Source: an uncultured Desulfobacter sp. (GTDB lineage Bacteria; Desulfobacterota; Desulfobacteria; Desulfobacterales; Desulfobacteraceae). From it: 64,000 bases of DNA. Below the pieces are notes generated by a model. That model had not been told where the DNA came from. It made no database searches and saw nothing but the letters and a program-made list of their open reading frames with translations. The stretch spans positions 4,392,501-4,456,500 of the forward strand of contig NZ_OY762614.1 of the NCBI RefSeq assembly GCF_963666145.1, read 5' to 3'. How positions within the stretch are numbered: the stretch's first letter is position 1; the number at the start of each line of letters is the position of its first letter. Shown here piece by piece: positions 50,675-60,482 of the stretch. The position numbers and the translations under genes were made by a program.

Positions 50675-51955
50675 TTATCTTCTTGCAGGCATAAAAAGGT
50701 TTTCAAGTTCCTTAACTTCCGTCTTCATTCTTTCTTCCCACGTCCAGAAAGATTCCGCCATTTTTTTTTGTTTAAACTTCATTCTTTTTCTAACGCCCCT
50801 GTTCTCGCAAAGAATGGCCAGATTCTGCCCCAACTCTTCGCTGCTGTTTTTATCTGCCAGCAAAGCATTGCCGTTGTGAATCAACAAGTCAGACGTGGAG
50901 AAATCTTTAATGGAAACAACCGGAAGATTTGCCCATGTGGCCTCAAAAAGAGGGTTGCACCGATTAGTAACATCATTGGTAATCATAAAAATATCAGCTG
51001 CGTTCATCAGGCCCCATATATCATTATGGCCTACAGCTCCCATCCAGACAACATGGTCTTCTATACCCAGCTTCATGACCAAATTGTTCAGATTCTGTTT
51101 TTCCGGGCCATCTCCTGCCACAATTAATTGGCAGTCCGCTTTTTTCTGTTTGCAATAGCTAATTGCGTAAAGCATTCGGTCAATCCGCTTCCAATTACTC
51201 AAACGGGAACATGAAATTGCCCAAATGCTTTCAAGCCGCAGCTTTGGCCCAAATCGATTTACCAGATCCTGCCTTGTGGTTGACGGCTTTTCCGAAGGCG
51301 GGTCAATACCATTCTGCCAGAACCGGAACCGATGCTTTGGAATTCTAAATTTTTTAGCCACTTCATCACCCCTGGTTCCGTCGTTAGCGCAAATGAGAAG
51401 GTTGGACGGCACCAGATATCCGGCTGCTGCCGTTGGATACCGGAGGGAAACAAAAGGCTTTTTCATCAAATCAGCTAAAAAGGTTCCATAAAGCCTTGTG
51501 ACATTGGGTATCCTCAACATTTTTCCTAAGATGTAACCGGCCAATGCGGCATATTGATTATGGGCATAAACAAGATCCGGGACTATATTCTTTTTCGTAC
51601 AGATTCTTTTGCCTGCCTTGACAAGGCTAAAAGTCAATAAAAAAAGCATTGAAACATTTATTATTGATCGGACAGGGTAGGGGATGGTATTTCTCCCATA
51701 GACCCGGCTGACTCTGTTGCGGAAGGCTTTTGCAAATGGAAGCCACCGGCAATTGGCTATATGAACAGAGTAAGCATCTGTTTGTTTGGTACTCACCTCT
51801 GCAAAATCATGTGAAAACAAATCATATCGGGGTAAAATTACCTCAATTTCATTTTTTTCCCGAACATGCCCATTTAATGTTTCCAGCAAAGAGGGCATGC
51901 CCCCTTTCCCATCCATAGACCAAATTGGAAGCGCTGAGATATGAAGTATTTTCAT
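50675..51955 (-). CDS. Glycosyltransferase family 4 protein
   Basis: A 426-residue GT-B enzyme with C-terminal WAISCSRLSNWKRIDRML, QLIVAGDGPEKQNLNNL, GAVGHNDIWGLMNAADIFMI and ATWANLPVVSIKDF, which match a GT4 core. An Arg/Lys-rich central segment (FRIPKHRFRFWQNG) precedes the catalytic domain. The product is unknown; it is one of several transferases needed for the repeat unit. It is 3 bases from the Wzy-like gene, suggesting close co-translation. Confidence 0.88.
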   Translation of the reverse strand: MKILHISALPIWSMDGKGGMPSLLETLNGHVREKNEIEVILPRYDLFSHDFAEVSTKQTDAYSVHIANCRWLPFAKAFRNRVSRVYGRNTIPYPVRSIINVSMLFLLTFSLVKAGKRICTKKNIVPDLVYAHNQYAALAGYILGKMLRIPNVTRLYGTFLADLMKKPFVSLRYPTAAAGYLVPSNLLICANDGTRGDEVAKKFRIPKHRFRFWQNGIDPPSEKPSTTRQDLVNRFGPKLRLESIWAISCSRLSNWKRIDRMLYAISYCKQKKADCQLIVAGDGPEKQNLNNLVMKLGIEDHVVWMGAVGHNDIWGLMNAADIFMITNDVTNRCNPLFEATWANLPVVSIKDFSTSDLLIHNGNALLADKNSSEELGQNLAILCENRGVRKRMKFKQKKMAESFWTWEERMKTEVKELENLFMPARR

Positions 51956-52045
51956 CTGCCCTGTGCGTTATTTTTGTTTGATATCAAGGTCGGATCCAAA
52001 ATCCTATTCATTGCAATAATACCTCTTTTCGGCAAAATAATAGAA

Positions 52046-53596
52046 TCAGTTTTTAGTTTGTAGAACCGTCATTACTTTATTTTTCAGGCGGTCCCTATCG
52101 TTTATCGGTACCAGAGTCAGCCAAGCTACCGGCAAATAAATCAGAACGGCCAAAAACACCTGAAAAAAAAACTCGACCCAGGTCCTGGAATGTGTGAATT
52201 TCTGGATATAGTGACAGGCTACAAAAAAAGAAGTCCCGCAAATCCCTCCTTTGACGCCTGTTAGAAAAATAATACGGGACCAGTCTATTCCGGCTTTTCG
52301 ACAAGCATAGTATGGTACAAGAATGGTTTGAAACATCAGGTGCGCTGCAAAAGTTCCAGCTGCGACACCATTCAGCTCCCAACCACAGATTACGACAAAC
52401 GTGATGGACAACAATAGGTTAACAATTGCTTCTAAAACCGTCATTTTTGCTGCAAACCCGATATGATCTGTTGCCGCAAGGATGCTTCGACTGAACGAGC
52501 CTAAAAGCAAGAGTAGTTTTGAACAGGAAAGTATTGCCATAACTTGTGCCGCTTTTACTACTGAACTGAGCGGGAAATTTCGAGGTTCATACATCCATAA
52601 TCGAATAAAAGATTTTCCAAATGAAAAATATCCGATAAACAATAAAATACCCACAATAAGCGATAATTGGATCTGACGAATTAAAATATAATTGGCTTCG
52701 TTTTGTTTGTTTTGTGCCACTGCTTTTTGTAAGCCGGGGAAAAATGTATTATCAATCATTTTAGTGAAAGTTCCGGAATAATAGATGACCATGGCACCAA
52801 TGCTGTATATTGCAACAGAATCAACGTTAATAAATGTACCCACTATTAATAAATCCGTCTGCCCGATTATCCTTACTGAAACAGCAATGAGAAATGCCCC
52901 TATTCCATAACTGTATAATTCTTTTACTCTCTCTTTCATTAAAATGAACGGGAAAATTTTTAAATTATTATGAATTTTACTGGCTAATAAGTAGTTCATT
53001 GCTAAACCAACGAGGTTGCTCAAAATGATTGCGGCAGTCAAGCCAACAAGGCCCATATCCAACTTGAGTGCCACAATGGTCCCAATGGTTCTGACAGTCA
53101 GTACGATTAAATCCGCCCCTCGGGCTACATCAAATCTTTCATAGGCAGTTAAAATACTAGAGAGAACCACTCCCGTTGCTGATATCCATATATTGAACGC
53201 CAGGATTGGGAGAAGGATTCGTAGCATACCGTGGTATTGAAATGGAACGGACGGAAAAAGATAGGGAAATCCTAAGCCAAGTAAAACACCTGCCAGCATT
53301 ATAAATCCACTTAAGGTCGTGTATAGACCTAATCCGGTTCGGATGGTTTCGTCAACTTTGTCTTGTTGCCCTTTGCCAAGGTATAACATTATATAGCGCC
53401 CCGTACTGGCACGGACGCCAAGGTCTAAAATTCCCATATACCCAGTCAGCACAGTCAGTAACTGCCAGATACCATATTCCGTTACGCCCAGCGTGTGAAC
53501 AATGAACGGAGACAAGAAAAACATGACTAACAGATTGGCACCAACACCAATCCAGTTTGCTGTTAAGTTTTTTAGAATGGACTTAGCACTGGACAT
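52046..53596 (-). CDS. Oligosaccharide flippase (Wzx/RfbX-like)
   Basis: A 516-residue polytopic protein with about twelve to fourteen helices of the MATE-like flippase fold. It begins SAKSILKNLTANWIGVGAN, and FFLSPFIVHTLGVTEYGIWQ matches the conserved start of polysaccharide flippases. It moves lipid-linked repeat units across the inner membrane. I use the ATG at 53596; the upstream in-frame start is a TTG. It lies among the glycosyltransferase genes, with the O-antigen ligase gene downstream, so a Wzx/Wzy pathway is likely. Confidence 0.9.
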   Translation of the reverse strand: MSSAKSILKNLTANWIGVGANLLVMFFLSPFIVHTLGVTEYGIWQLLTVLTGYMGILDLGVRASTGRYIMLYLGKGQQDKVDETIRTGLGLYTTLSGFIMLAGVLLGLGFPYLFPSVPFQYHGMLRILLPILAFNIWISATGVVLSSILTAYERFDVARGADLIVLTVRTIGTIVALKLDMGLVGLTAAIILSNLVGLAMNYLLASKIHNNLKIFPFILMKERVKELYSYGIGAFLIAVSVRIIGQTDLLIVGTFINVDSVAIYSIGAMVIYYSGTFTKMIDNTFFPGLQKAVAQNKQNEANYILIRQIQLSLIVGILLFIGYFSFGKSFIRLWMYEPRNFPLSSVVKAAQVMAILSCSKLLLLLGSFSRSILAATDHIGFAAKMTVLEAIVNLLLSITFVVICGWELNGVAAGTFAAHLMFQTILVPYYACRKAGIDWSRIIFLTGVKGGICGTSFFVACHYIQKFTHSRTWVEFFFQVFLAVLIYLPVAWLTLVPINDRDRLKNKVMTVLQTKN

Positions 53597-53658
53597 TTTA
53601 GTTTCGGCTCGTATCCGGGACAACGAACAACGTCTCAATCATTTTCGACGGATAGTTT

Positions 53659-54801
53659 TCATAAAAATCGATTAATTAACTCTATCTTTGCCTGCCAAGT
53701 TTCTTTTGACATTGCTGATATACGGGTGGCCTGTTTTTCATCAAAATTTTCTGAATCCAGAAAATTAGATATGGCCTGTTCCATTGAATGTGGGGTGTCA
53801 GCCAGTTTTACGAGATGATCGTATTTTTTAACCTCCGGCATGGGGGTTGAAACCACCGGTAAGCCGGCAGACAGATACTCGCGCAGTTTGATGGGATTCA
53901 CCGCATGGGTTAACTCATTAACCTTGAAGGGAATCAGTCCAAGATCCAGATGGCGGCAAAAGGCCGGCAGGTCTTGATATAGTTTGCGTCCCAGAAAATG
54001 CATGTTTTGGGTTTCTTTGTATTTGTTGAGATCTATACTGGAGTCGGCATCGCCGATCAGCACGAAGTGCCATTCCGGTCTTTTTTTTGCGATTTGCCAG
54101 AGTAGATCCACATCCACCCAGTCCCGGATCAGGCCAAAGAAGCCCAGGCGGGGGCGGGGGATATTTTTCAGCTCCTCCGGGCAGGCAAGGTTTTGGGTTA
54201 CCGCACGGTTGAAGTGGTTAAAATCCACACCGTGGGTAACAAGGATGGTGTTGGGGTTCCAGCCTTTTTTCTTTTCCTGCAACACCATGGAGGTGGTGAT
54301 AACCAGGTCTGATTTCCGGCAGAGCTCTTCTTCATCTTTTAGTACCTGAACCGTATCGTAGCCCGAAAAGGCGGCATGATCATCCACGCAATAATAGACC
54401 ACTTTTTCTTCATTGAACTGATCCAGCGCATACGCAATGTCTGGGGTAAACGACCACACCTGAACAGGCCCTTTCCGAATTTTTTTGAGGGCGAGTCTGA
54501 TCTGGAAAATCAGCAAAAACCGGTTAAGTGTCCTCGCAAATCGAGAACTTGGCAGCGGAATCACCAGCGGGGTCAGAACAAAAAGGTTTTTTCTGGGGTT
54601 TTTAAGCCCTTTGATGATCTCTATCAGCTTTTTTGCCATATACAATAGGTCGGAAGAACTGGTTGTCGGCATTCGGGATGCATGATAGTTGATCCACAGC
54701 ACAGTATTTTGTTCCGCCAGCAGGAGCATGACATGGTGCTTGCTGGTGGGAGGGGCATCATATCCGCTGGCAAAGCAGAGAATGGTTTTTCCAGTTAGCA
54801 T
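53659..54801 (-). CDS. Glycosyltransferase (GT4-like)
   Basis: A 380-residue GT-B protein. Motifs include VQVWSFTPDIAYALDQF, RLGFFGLIRDWVDVDLLWQI, HFVLIGDADSSIDL and NPIKLREYLSAGLPVVSTPM, which correspond to the GT4 donor-binding domain. The first 20 residues (KTILCFASGYDAPPTSKHHV) resemble other exosortase-associated transferases. It is 19 bases upstream of the flippase region and 20 downstream of the Stp1-like gene. The sugar is unknown. Confidence 0.87.
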   Translation of the reverse strand: MLTGKTILCFASGYDAPPTSKHHVMLLLAEQNTVLWINYHASRMPTTSSSDLLYMAKKLIEIIKGLKNPRKNLFVLTPLVIPLPSSRFARTLNRFLLIFQIRLALKKIRKGPVQVWSFTPDIAYALDQFNEEKVVYYCVDDHAAFSGYDTVQVLKDEEELCRKSDLVITTSMVLQEKKKGWNPNTILVTHGVDFNHFNRAVTQNLACPEELKNIPRPRLGFFGLIRDWVDVDLLWQIAKKRPEWHFVLIGDADSSIDLNKYKETQNMHFLGRKLYQDLPAFCRHLDLGLIPFKVNELTHAVNPIKLREYLSAGLPVVSTPMPEVKKYDHLVKLADTPHSMEQAISNFLDSENFDEKQATRISAMSKETWQAKIELINRFL

Positions 54802-54820
54802 GGCGATGGTAGTCCTTTGA

Positions 54821-56086
54821 TCAATTGGGTACAGGTTCCGCTGAGAGTAAAGCTTCCAGGTTCGCTATGTTGGTCTGCCAGTTATAGTTTTTAAGAATAA
54901 AATTCCGGGCGTTGTTACCCAGAGCAATCCCTTTTTCTCTGGTATTCAGCAGTTGGATAACTTTATCGGCAAAGTGTCTGGGATCATCGTCGACCAGTAC
55001 ATGTTCATCAGGTTCGCCCTTGATCCCTTCAAACGCTTTATGTGTAGTAACAACAGGACGGGCCATGGCCATGGCTTCCAAAACCTTGTTTTGGACACCG
55101 GCAGCAATACGCAAAGGAATGACACAGACATCAGCCCCCAGATAATAAGGCCGGATGTCGTCCACATAGCCGGTGACCCGGATGCCTTGTTGTTCTCCTA
55201 ACGCTTTGACTTCAGGGCTCGGATTGTTGCCCACAATATAAAACAGAACATCCGGATGCGCTGTTTTGATCCGCGGTAAACTTTTTTTACAAAACCAGGA
55301 AACGCCTTCAACATTTGCGTAATAGTCCATGGCCCCTGTAAAAACCAGAACCTTCTGATCCTCTTTTTCCTTGACTGGAATGGGCTCAAATCCGGCATCC
55401 GGAGAGAAATAGTCATGATCCACTCCATTGGGAACAGCTGTCAGGTTTTGGGCTTTTTTATTCAGATTAATGAATATTTCAACTTCACGGGTTGAGACAA
55501 AGACAGAGTGGTGAAATAAACGGTTGATTTTTTTTTCGTATTCTAAAAGACGCTTGCTTTCAATTTCATAAACCAGATTCAGTGGAAAGCGGCTGTTGGC
55601 AGCATATTGATGCCATTTCTGGGAGTCTACATCACAAAAATCCATAATAAGGACGGGCCGTGTTAGGCTTGAGAATGCCTTGCCCGGGGTACTCATTTCA
55701 TTGAGTGTCGGACACCGGAACAGGTATTCGGCCATGGGAGATGAAAAGCCAATAACCGCATCATAATCTTTTTGGGCCACCCATTGATCCAGGCAGGTCT
55801 GAAGTCTTTTGTTGTAAAAATACGAAACAGACAATGGTCTGGACGGGATTGCCAGGCCGGCCAGGCTGTTTAGCTTTGATTTCAAGATATTTAGGCCGAA
55901 AAGTTTCACCCGGTTACAATATTTTTCCAAGTTTCTTTTAAAGGCCAGATCTTTCGGATCATCTGCCAGCGCAAGTAAATCAATTTCATGGTTGCGACAA
56001 AGGTATCTGATTTCATTAAAGGTCCGGATTTTGTCCCCTTTGTTCGGCGGGTAGGGTACCCGGTGGGCCAGATACAGAACCTTCAT
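54821..56086 (-). CDS. Stp1-like sugar transferase, exosortase system associated
   Basis: A 421-residue transferase with the N-terminal YLAHRVPYPPNKGDKIRTF signature of the PEP-CTERM/exosortase-associated sugar transferase Stp1 (TIGR03087 type). The C-terminal part has VLVFTGAMDYYANVEGVSWF, VRVTGYVDD-like IRVTGYVDDIRPYYLGADVC and AMARPVVTTHKAFEGI, a GT4 donor site. It is restricted to bacteria with the EpsH/exosortase polysaccharide system and supports assignment of this locus to that system. It overlaps the FemAB-like gene by four bases (ATGA). Confidence 0.9.
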   Translation of the reverse strand: MKVLYLAHRVPYPPNKGDKIRTFNEIRYLCRNHEIDLLALADDPKDLAFKRNLEKYCNRVKLFGLNILKSKLNSLAGLAIPSRPLSVSYFYNKRLQTCLDQWVAQKDYDAVIGFSSPMAEYLFRCPTLNEMSTPGKAFSSLTRPVLIMDFCDVDSQKWHQYAANSRFPLNLVYEIESKRLLEYEKKINRLFHHSVFVSTREVEIFINLNKKAQNLTAVPNGVDHDYFSPDAGFEPIPVKEKEDQKVLVFTGAMDYYANVEGVSWFCKKSLPRIKTAHPDVLFYIVGNNPSPEVKALGEQQGIRVTGYVDDIRPYYLGADVCVIPLRIAAGVQNKVLEAMAMARPVVTTHKAFEGIKGEPDEHVLVDDDPRHFADKVIQLLNTREKGIALGNNARNFILKNYNWQTNIANLEALLSAEPVPN

Positions 56087-57129
56087 AATGAGATGTACTT
56101 TCTGCCAATCAAACCCAGGGTTGTTGCTGCGGGTATCGGTAGATGCCTTATGAAAGACTCTGCAAATTCCCGACTTTTTGAAACGGAAGATCCGGAAATG
56201 GAGAGTTGACGATCCTGTTTAAACTCGGCCCAGTGAAGATATTCCGGACGCGCGCCCCATTGTTTTTTAAACCGAAACGTTCCCTCCCCGGGCGTGGATC
56301 TGCCAAAATCAAAGGTTGGATAACCATTGTCTGCAGCAAACTTTAAAAAAGTCCAGTAAAGCATCATGTTGGGATTGAGTTTATTGAACCTACGCAGGGA
56401 AGATGCCCATGGGATGGAGACGACCTTGGGGTGACACAGGATAATTCCGGCAGCGGCCGGCTCTCCGTTAGGTGTGTAAACAAGCGCAACATGTGCCCGG
56501 TTGCCATAGTATCTAAGAATGGCATGTATCCATTGTTTGCTGTGGACCGGAGATCCCAGGTCCCTCATATTTTCTGAGAATACCGAATAAAAATCAGGCA
56601 GCAAATTCAGTGATCCCAGTGTTGATGTCAATCCGTTTTTGTAGGCTTTTTTTACCTGGCTTCGAACTTTCGCCTTTAATCCCTCAAGAAACCGATCGGA
56701 ACCATCGGGAAGATTGAGAAGCAGTCTTGCCTTTTGTTGATTTATCGTATTTCCCGAAGGCAGATCTGCAAACGGTTTGCTGGATCTTATGGATACCTTG
56801 GCAGACTGGGCTATCTCTAATGATTTTTTAAATAACGCGCGTTCAACTAACGTATCATCTGCTAAAGGTCCCCCTGCATCACAGTAGGGCAGGGATATCA
56901 GCTTTTTTTTTGAAAAAGGCAATTTGAAAATTACCAGTGGCAAAACGCCTTTTATTTTACAATTCTCCCTCGCCATGAGATAGCAAGCTTCGAAATGATA
57001 GGCTTTTTCAACAGCCTCTTTCCATGCAAACAGCTGATAAGCAATGCCGTTTTGATGCTTAAGAACATAATTATCCCAGGCCGATTTATCTGAAACCGTT
57101 GCGACACGTATTGTTAAGTGGGGTCGCAT
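56083..57129 (-). CDS. FemAB-like protein, PEP-CTERM system associated
   Basis: A 348-residue GNAT-type protein of the FemAB-related family found in exosortase loci (TIGR03019 type). Conserved features are IRVATVSDKSAWDNYVLKHQ, the LLNLPDGSDRFLEGLKAKVR substrate region, and FDFGRSTPGEGTFRFKKQWG near the C-terminus. FemAB enzymes add amino acids from aminoacyl-tRNA to a lipid-linked acceptor, so it could aminoacylate the polymer. The start is the ATG at 57129, giving a one-base TGATG overlap with the wecB stop. A longer GTG start upstream at 57180 is less likely. Confidence 0.9.
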   Translation of the reverse strand: MRPHLTIRVATVSDKSAWDNYVLKHQNGIAYQLFAWKEAVEKAYHFEACYLMARENCKIKGVLPLVIFKLPFSKKKLISLPYCDAGGPLADDTLVERALFKKSLEIAQSAKVSIRSSKPFADLPSGNTINQQKARLLLNLPDGSDRFLEGLKAKVRSQVKKAYKNGLTSTLGSLNLLPDFYSVFSENMRDLGSPVHSKQWIHAILRYYGNRAHVALVYTPNGEPAAAGIILCHPKVVSIPWASSLRRFNKLNPNMMLYWTFLKFAADNGYPTFDFGRSTPGEGTFRFKKQWGARPEYLHWAEFKQDRQLSISGSSVSKSREFAESFIRHLPIPAATTLGLIGRKYISL

Positions 57130-58220
57130 CAAGAAGCCAGAATTGTCTTTGTAATTCTTTCGGCCGCCTGACCGTCCCACAAATTTGGTCTTTTGCCAGT
57201 TTTCCAGTTGCCTGCCATAATTGTTTCAAAATTGGTCATTAATTTATTTTTTGAGACACCAACTAGTTCGTTGGTGCCCTGGGTCACCGTAATAGGTCTT
57301 TCCGTATTCTCCCTTAAAGTGAGACAGGGAATCCCGAGCGCGGTTGTCTCTTCCTGGAGTCCGCCGGAATCCGTCAGCGCAACTACGGAATCTTTCCATA
57401 GATTTAAAAATTCCATATATGACAACGGATCTGTAAGGGTAATGGTTTCAGGCAGTTTGATATCAAACGATTCAAGTTTTTTCCGTGTTCTTGGATGAAT
57501 CGGGAATATTAAAGGAAGCGTTTTTGAAATCTCTGCCAGGGAATCAATGATTGACCCAAGAGAATTTTTATCATCAACATTTGAAGGTCGGTGGAGTGTT
57601 ACAACACCATATCTGGTATGCTGCAGTTTATATTCGGTCGTTTTGAATGTCGCCGGAGACATTTTTTTCAGCTTTGATAGCTGATAGTACAAATTATCTA
57701 TCATTACGTGGCCCACAAAGTGAACCGATGTATCCGGCTTCCCTTCTTTTTTGAGATTGACCATTCCCTGTTCTTCAGTGACAAAGAAGAGATCTGTAAT
57801 AGAATCCGTGACCATGCGATTGATTTCTTCGGGCATGGCAAGATCAAAGCTGCGAAGACCGGCCTCAACATGGGCCACTTTGATATGCATTTTTTTGGCA
57901 ACAATGGCGCAGGCCAGAGTTGAGTTCACATCTCCGACGACCAGAACGAGATCGGGCCGGTCCTTTTCGCAGATGGCTTCGAACTCAACCATTATTTTAG
58001 CGGTCTGTTGCGCATGTGTGCCTCCGCCGGCGCCCAGATGATAATCCGGATTTTTGATACCAAGCTCTTCGAAAAAGATATCGCTCATGTTCTGGTCATA
58101 ATGCTGGCCTGTATGCAGAATCTTATATTGAATTTCAGTTGTCTTATCAAAAGCCCGGGCAATGGGTGCAATCTTCATAAAGTTAGGACGAGCCCCGGCA
58201 ATCAGCATGATTTTAATCAT
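57129..58220 (-). CDS. wecB: UDP-N-acetylglucosamine 2-epimerase (non-hydrolysing)
   Basis: A 363-residue enzyme with the full WecB motif set: AGARPNFMKIAPIARAF, GAGGGTHAQQTAKIM, VVGDVNSTLACAIVAKK, HVEAGLRSFDLAMPEEINRM, TLHRPSNVDD and LTDSGGLQEE. It interconverts UDP-GlcNAc and UDP-ManNAc in the cytoplasm. With the downstream nucleotide-sugar dehydrogenase it would yield UDP-ManNAcA, an activated uronic amino sugar for the polymer. It is 9 bases after the dehydrogenase gene and overlaps the FemAB-like gene by one base. Confidence 0.95.
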   Translation of the reverse strand: MIKIMLIAGARPNFMKIAPIARAFDKTTEIQYKILHTGQHYDQNMSDIFFEELGIKNPDYHLGAGGGTHAQQTAKIMVEFEAICEKDRPDLVLVVGDVNSTLACAIVAKKMHIKVAHVEAGLRSFDLAMPEEINRMVTDSITDLFFVTEEQGMVNLKKEGKPDTSVHFVGHVMIDNLYYQLSKLKKMSPATFKTTEYKLQHTRYGVVTLHRPSNVDDKNSLGSIIDSLAEISKTLPLIFPIHPRTRKKLESFDIKLPETITLTDPLSYMEFLNLWKDSVVALTDSGGLQEETTALGIPCLTLRENTERPITVTQGTNELVGVSKNKLMTNFETIMAGNWKTGKRPNLWDGQAAERITKTILAS

Positions 58221-58229
58221 TGGCTCCCC

Positions 58230-59519
58230 TTATAACCGCCAGAATGGAACGCCGGCTTTTTTGACTTCTTCGACATCCAGAATGCTTTTTACATCTATGA
58301 TACCGCCCATGGGGTTCAATTTATCCGTGAGTTCTTTCAAGGGCTGCTTTTTGTACCAGGCATGGGGAACCGCCAGAATCAATGCACCTAAATTCGTCAG
58401 TGCCTCCCAGGATTTTAATTCGACATTGTAATATCGACTGGATTCTTCCGGATCAGCCTTGGGGTCATGAACCAAAACTTCACATCCGTATGATTCAAGT
58501 TCCCGGACGATGTCAATAACGCGGGTGTTTCTTAAGTCGGGGCAATCTTCTTTGAACGTTAGTCCCAGAACACCGACTTTGGTCCCTTTAACGGATTGAG
58601 AGGAGGCAATCATCATTTTAACTGCCTTTTCCACGACAAATTTACCCATGCCATCGTTGATTCTGCGACCGGCCAGAATGACTTCCGGATGGTAGCCTTC
58701 ACTTTCTGCTTTAAATGTCAGATAGTAAGGGTCAACTCCGATACAATGGCCTCCCACAAGGCCGGGGAAAAATTTCAGGAAATTCCATTTAGACCCTGCG
58801 GCTTCAAGAACATTTTTTGTGTCAATACCAAGTCGGTCAAATATCAGGGCCAGTTCATTCATCAAAGCTATATTTAAATCACGCTGGGTGTTTTCAATGA
58901 CTTTTGCAGCCTCAGCTTCTTTAATGGTGCATGTCCGGTGTACACCGGCTTCCACAATGGATTCATAGAGGGCCGCTACCGTTTCAAGGGTCTGCTCATC
59001 ATCACCGGACACCACTTTTACAATTTTAGTGAGCGTATGCTCTTTATCCCCTGGATTGATTCTTTCCGGAGAGTATCCGACATGGAAATCTGTTTTCCAG
59101 GTCATACCCGACTCTTTTTCCAGGATCGGAACACAGATGTCCTCGGTTACGCCCGGATATACTGTGGACTCAAATACGACAACGCATCCTTTCTTCATTA
59201 CTTTTCCCACGGTCCTTGATGCGCTTTCCACCGGGTAAAGGTCCGGCCGCCTTGCTTTATCTATGGGTGTTGGGACCGCCACCACAATTATATCCGCATC
59301 TGACATTAGCTTGGGATCTGTGGTCGGCGAAAAATAGATGGCGTTTTCAAATTCTGCTTTTGAGACTTCTCCGGTGGGATCTTTATGTGCCAGGCTATTA
59401 TCCACAATAGATTGCTTTAAATCAAATCCAGTGGTCTTATATTTTGTGCCGAAATGTACGGCCAAAGGAAGGCCGACATAACCAAGACCGACAACGGCTA
59501 TTTTTGTATCTTTTCCCAA
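58230..59519 (-). CDS. Nucleotide-sugar (UDP-GlcNAc/ManNAc) dehydrogenase
   Basis: A 429-residue NAD-dependent enzyme. The N-terminal Rossmann motif is AVVGLGYVGLPLAVHFG, and the catalytic Cys lies in PGLVGGHCIGVDPYYL near residue 265. VAVPTPID and FESTVYPG are typical of the WecC/TviB/WbpA group. It oxidises C6 of a UDP-N-acetylhexosamine to the uronic acid. Which epimer is used depends on the neighbouring WecB. The start is a TTG with AAGGA about 10 bases upstream; the protein begins at the family N-terminus. It lies downstream of the deacetylase gene, after a 96-base gap. Confidence 0.94.
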   Translation of the reverse strand: MGKDTKIAVVGLGYVGLPLAVHFGTKYKTTGFDLKQSIVDNSLAHKDPTGEVSKAEFENAIYFSPTTDPKLMSDADIIVVAVPTPIDKARRPDLYPVESASRTVGKVMKKGCVVVFESTVYPGVTEDICVPILEKESGMTWKTDFHVGYSPERINPGDKEHTLTKIVKVVSGDDEQTLETVAALYESIVEAGVHRTCTIKEAEAAKVIENTQRDLNIALMNELALIFDRLGIDTKNVLEAAGSKWNFLKFFPGLVGGHCIGVDPYYLTFKAESEGYHPEVILAGRRINDGMGKFVVEKAVKMMIASSQSVKGTKVGVLGLTFKEDCPDLRNTRVIDIVRELESYGCEVLVHDPKADPEESSRYYNVELKSWEALTNLGALILAVPHAWYKKQPLKELTDKLNPMGGIIDVKSILDVEEVKKAGVPFWRL

Positions 59520-59615
59520 TCTAATTCATCCTTTTTAAATAAAATTTATTCAGATTATTGAATCTTTTTTCGCTTTTTGGGGGTATCGTCTGAACCAGGG
59601 TTCAGCTGTATTAGC

Positions 59616-60482
59616 TTAGTCTGATGCCGTCATTTCAAGATAGCGCCGACAAGTAACAAAATTGCAGTCAGCAAATGCGCTTATTATTTTGTGTAATTTG
59701 CCTTCTGTTTTGTTCAAGTTGATGTAATGCCGGAACTTGAATCCCCGGGATGCCTGGTGTACTCTTGGTTGGTCTGGATCAAATTCCCATGGATGGGCAT
59801 AAAAAATAAAAGCATTGTTTTTTTTCAGGACAGTTTTTATGCCTTGCTTAAAAAATGAGTTGGGATACAGCCTGAAATATCCACCGCCGCCCAATGGTAT
59901 GATTTTATTGTTTAAGCACAGGTTACTGACCGGCAGTTCGAAAAAATGGTGATCTATTTGATAACTTCCGTCGTTTTTTATCGCAGTTGACAGATCTATG
60001 GTGCCGTATCTGCCATGGCCGGAAAAAGAGTTATAACTGGAATCATACAGGTAGCCAGCCTGTTTGATTATTTTCAAAACATGATCATTGATAGCAAAAC
60101 TTGGCGCCCGATATCCATTGATGGCTTGGCCTAATATATCTTCGAGCCGATTTTTGCTGCCTAAAAGGTCCTGGGCCAACTGATTTCTATCCAGATTTGT
60201 GCACAGATGGTGGTTGTCTCCGTGGGACGCGACTTCATGACCGCGGTCTCGGATCTGTCGGACCAAACCTGGCAACTTCCTGGCTATCCAACCAAGAACG
60301 AAAAAGGTGGCTTTAGGGCTGAATGAAAAGTTGTCCAAGAGATTCAAGATCAGATGGGTATTCTTTTCCACCCGCATTTCAAAAGAATTCCAGTTGGAAA
60401 AGTCAATATAAGACTTGAAATTTTCGACCTGGAACCAGTCTTCTACGTCAATTGTTAGAAGTATTGCGTGTTTTTTTTCCAA
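59616..60482 (-). CDS. XrtA/PEP-CTERM-associated polysaccharide deacetylase
   Basis: A 288-residue NodB-like deacetylase of the exosortase-associated type (DUF3473 tail). The catalytic D-E pair is in TIDVEDWFQVENF, the metal-binding His pair in HEVASHGDNHH, and the C-terminal APSFAINDH and FYAHPWEFDP segments are diagnostic. It removes acetyl groups from the polysaccharide or its precursor. The start is uncertain: a TTG at 60482 gives the best N-terminus; longer frames read back to 60533 within the exosortase gene. It overlaps the exosortase 3' end by 35 bases. Confidence 0.88.
   Translation of the reverse strand: MEKKHAILLTIDVEDWFQVENFKSYIDFSNWNSFEMRVEKNTHLILNLLDNFSFSPKATFFVLGWIARKLPGLVRQIRDRGHEVASHGDNHHLCTNLDRNQLAQDLLGSKNRLEDILGQAINGYRAPSFAINDHVLKIIKQAGYLYDSSYNSFSGHGRYGTIDLSTAIKNDGSYQIDHHFFELPVSNLCLNNKIIPLGGGGYFRLYPNSFFKQGIKTVLKKNNAFIFYAHPWEFDPDQPRVHQASRGFKFRHYINLNKTEGKLHKIISAFADCNFVTCRRYLEMTASD

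Noticed and set aside
59590..59605. Palindrome CTGAACC-AG-GGTTCAG between the deacetylase and dehydrogenase genes
   Set aside because: The loop is only 2 bases and there is no U-tract, so I cannot call a terminator; an operator is possible but unsupported.
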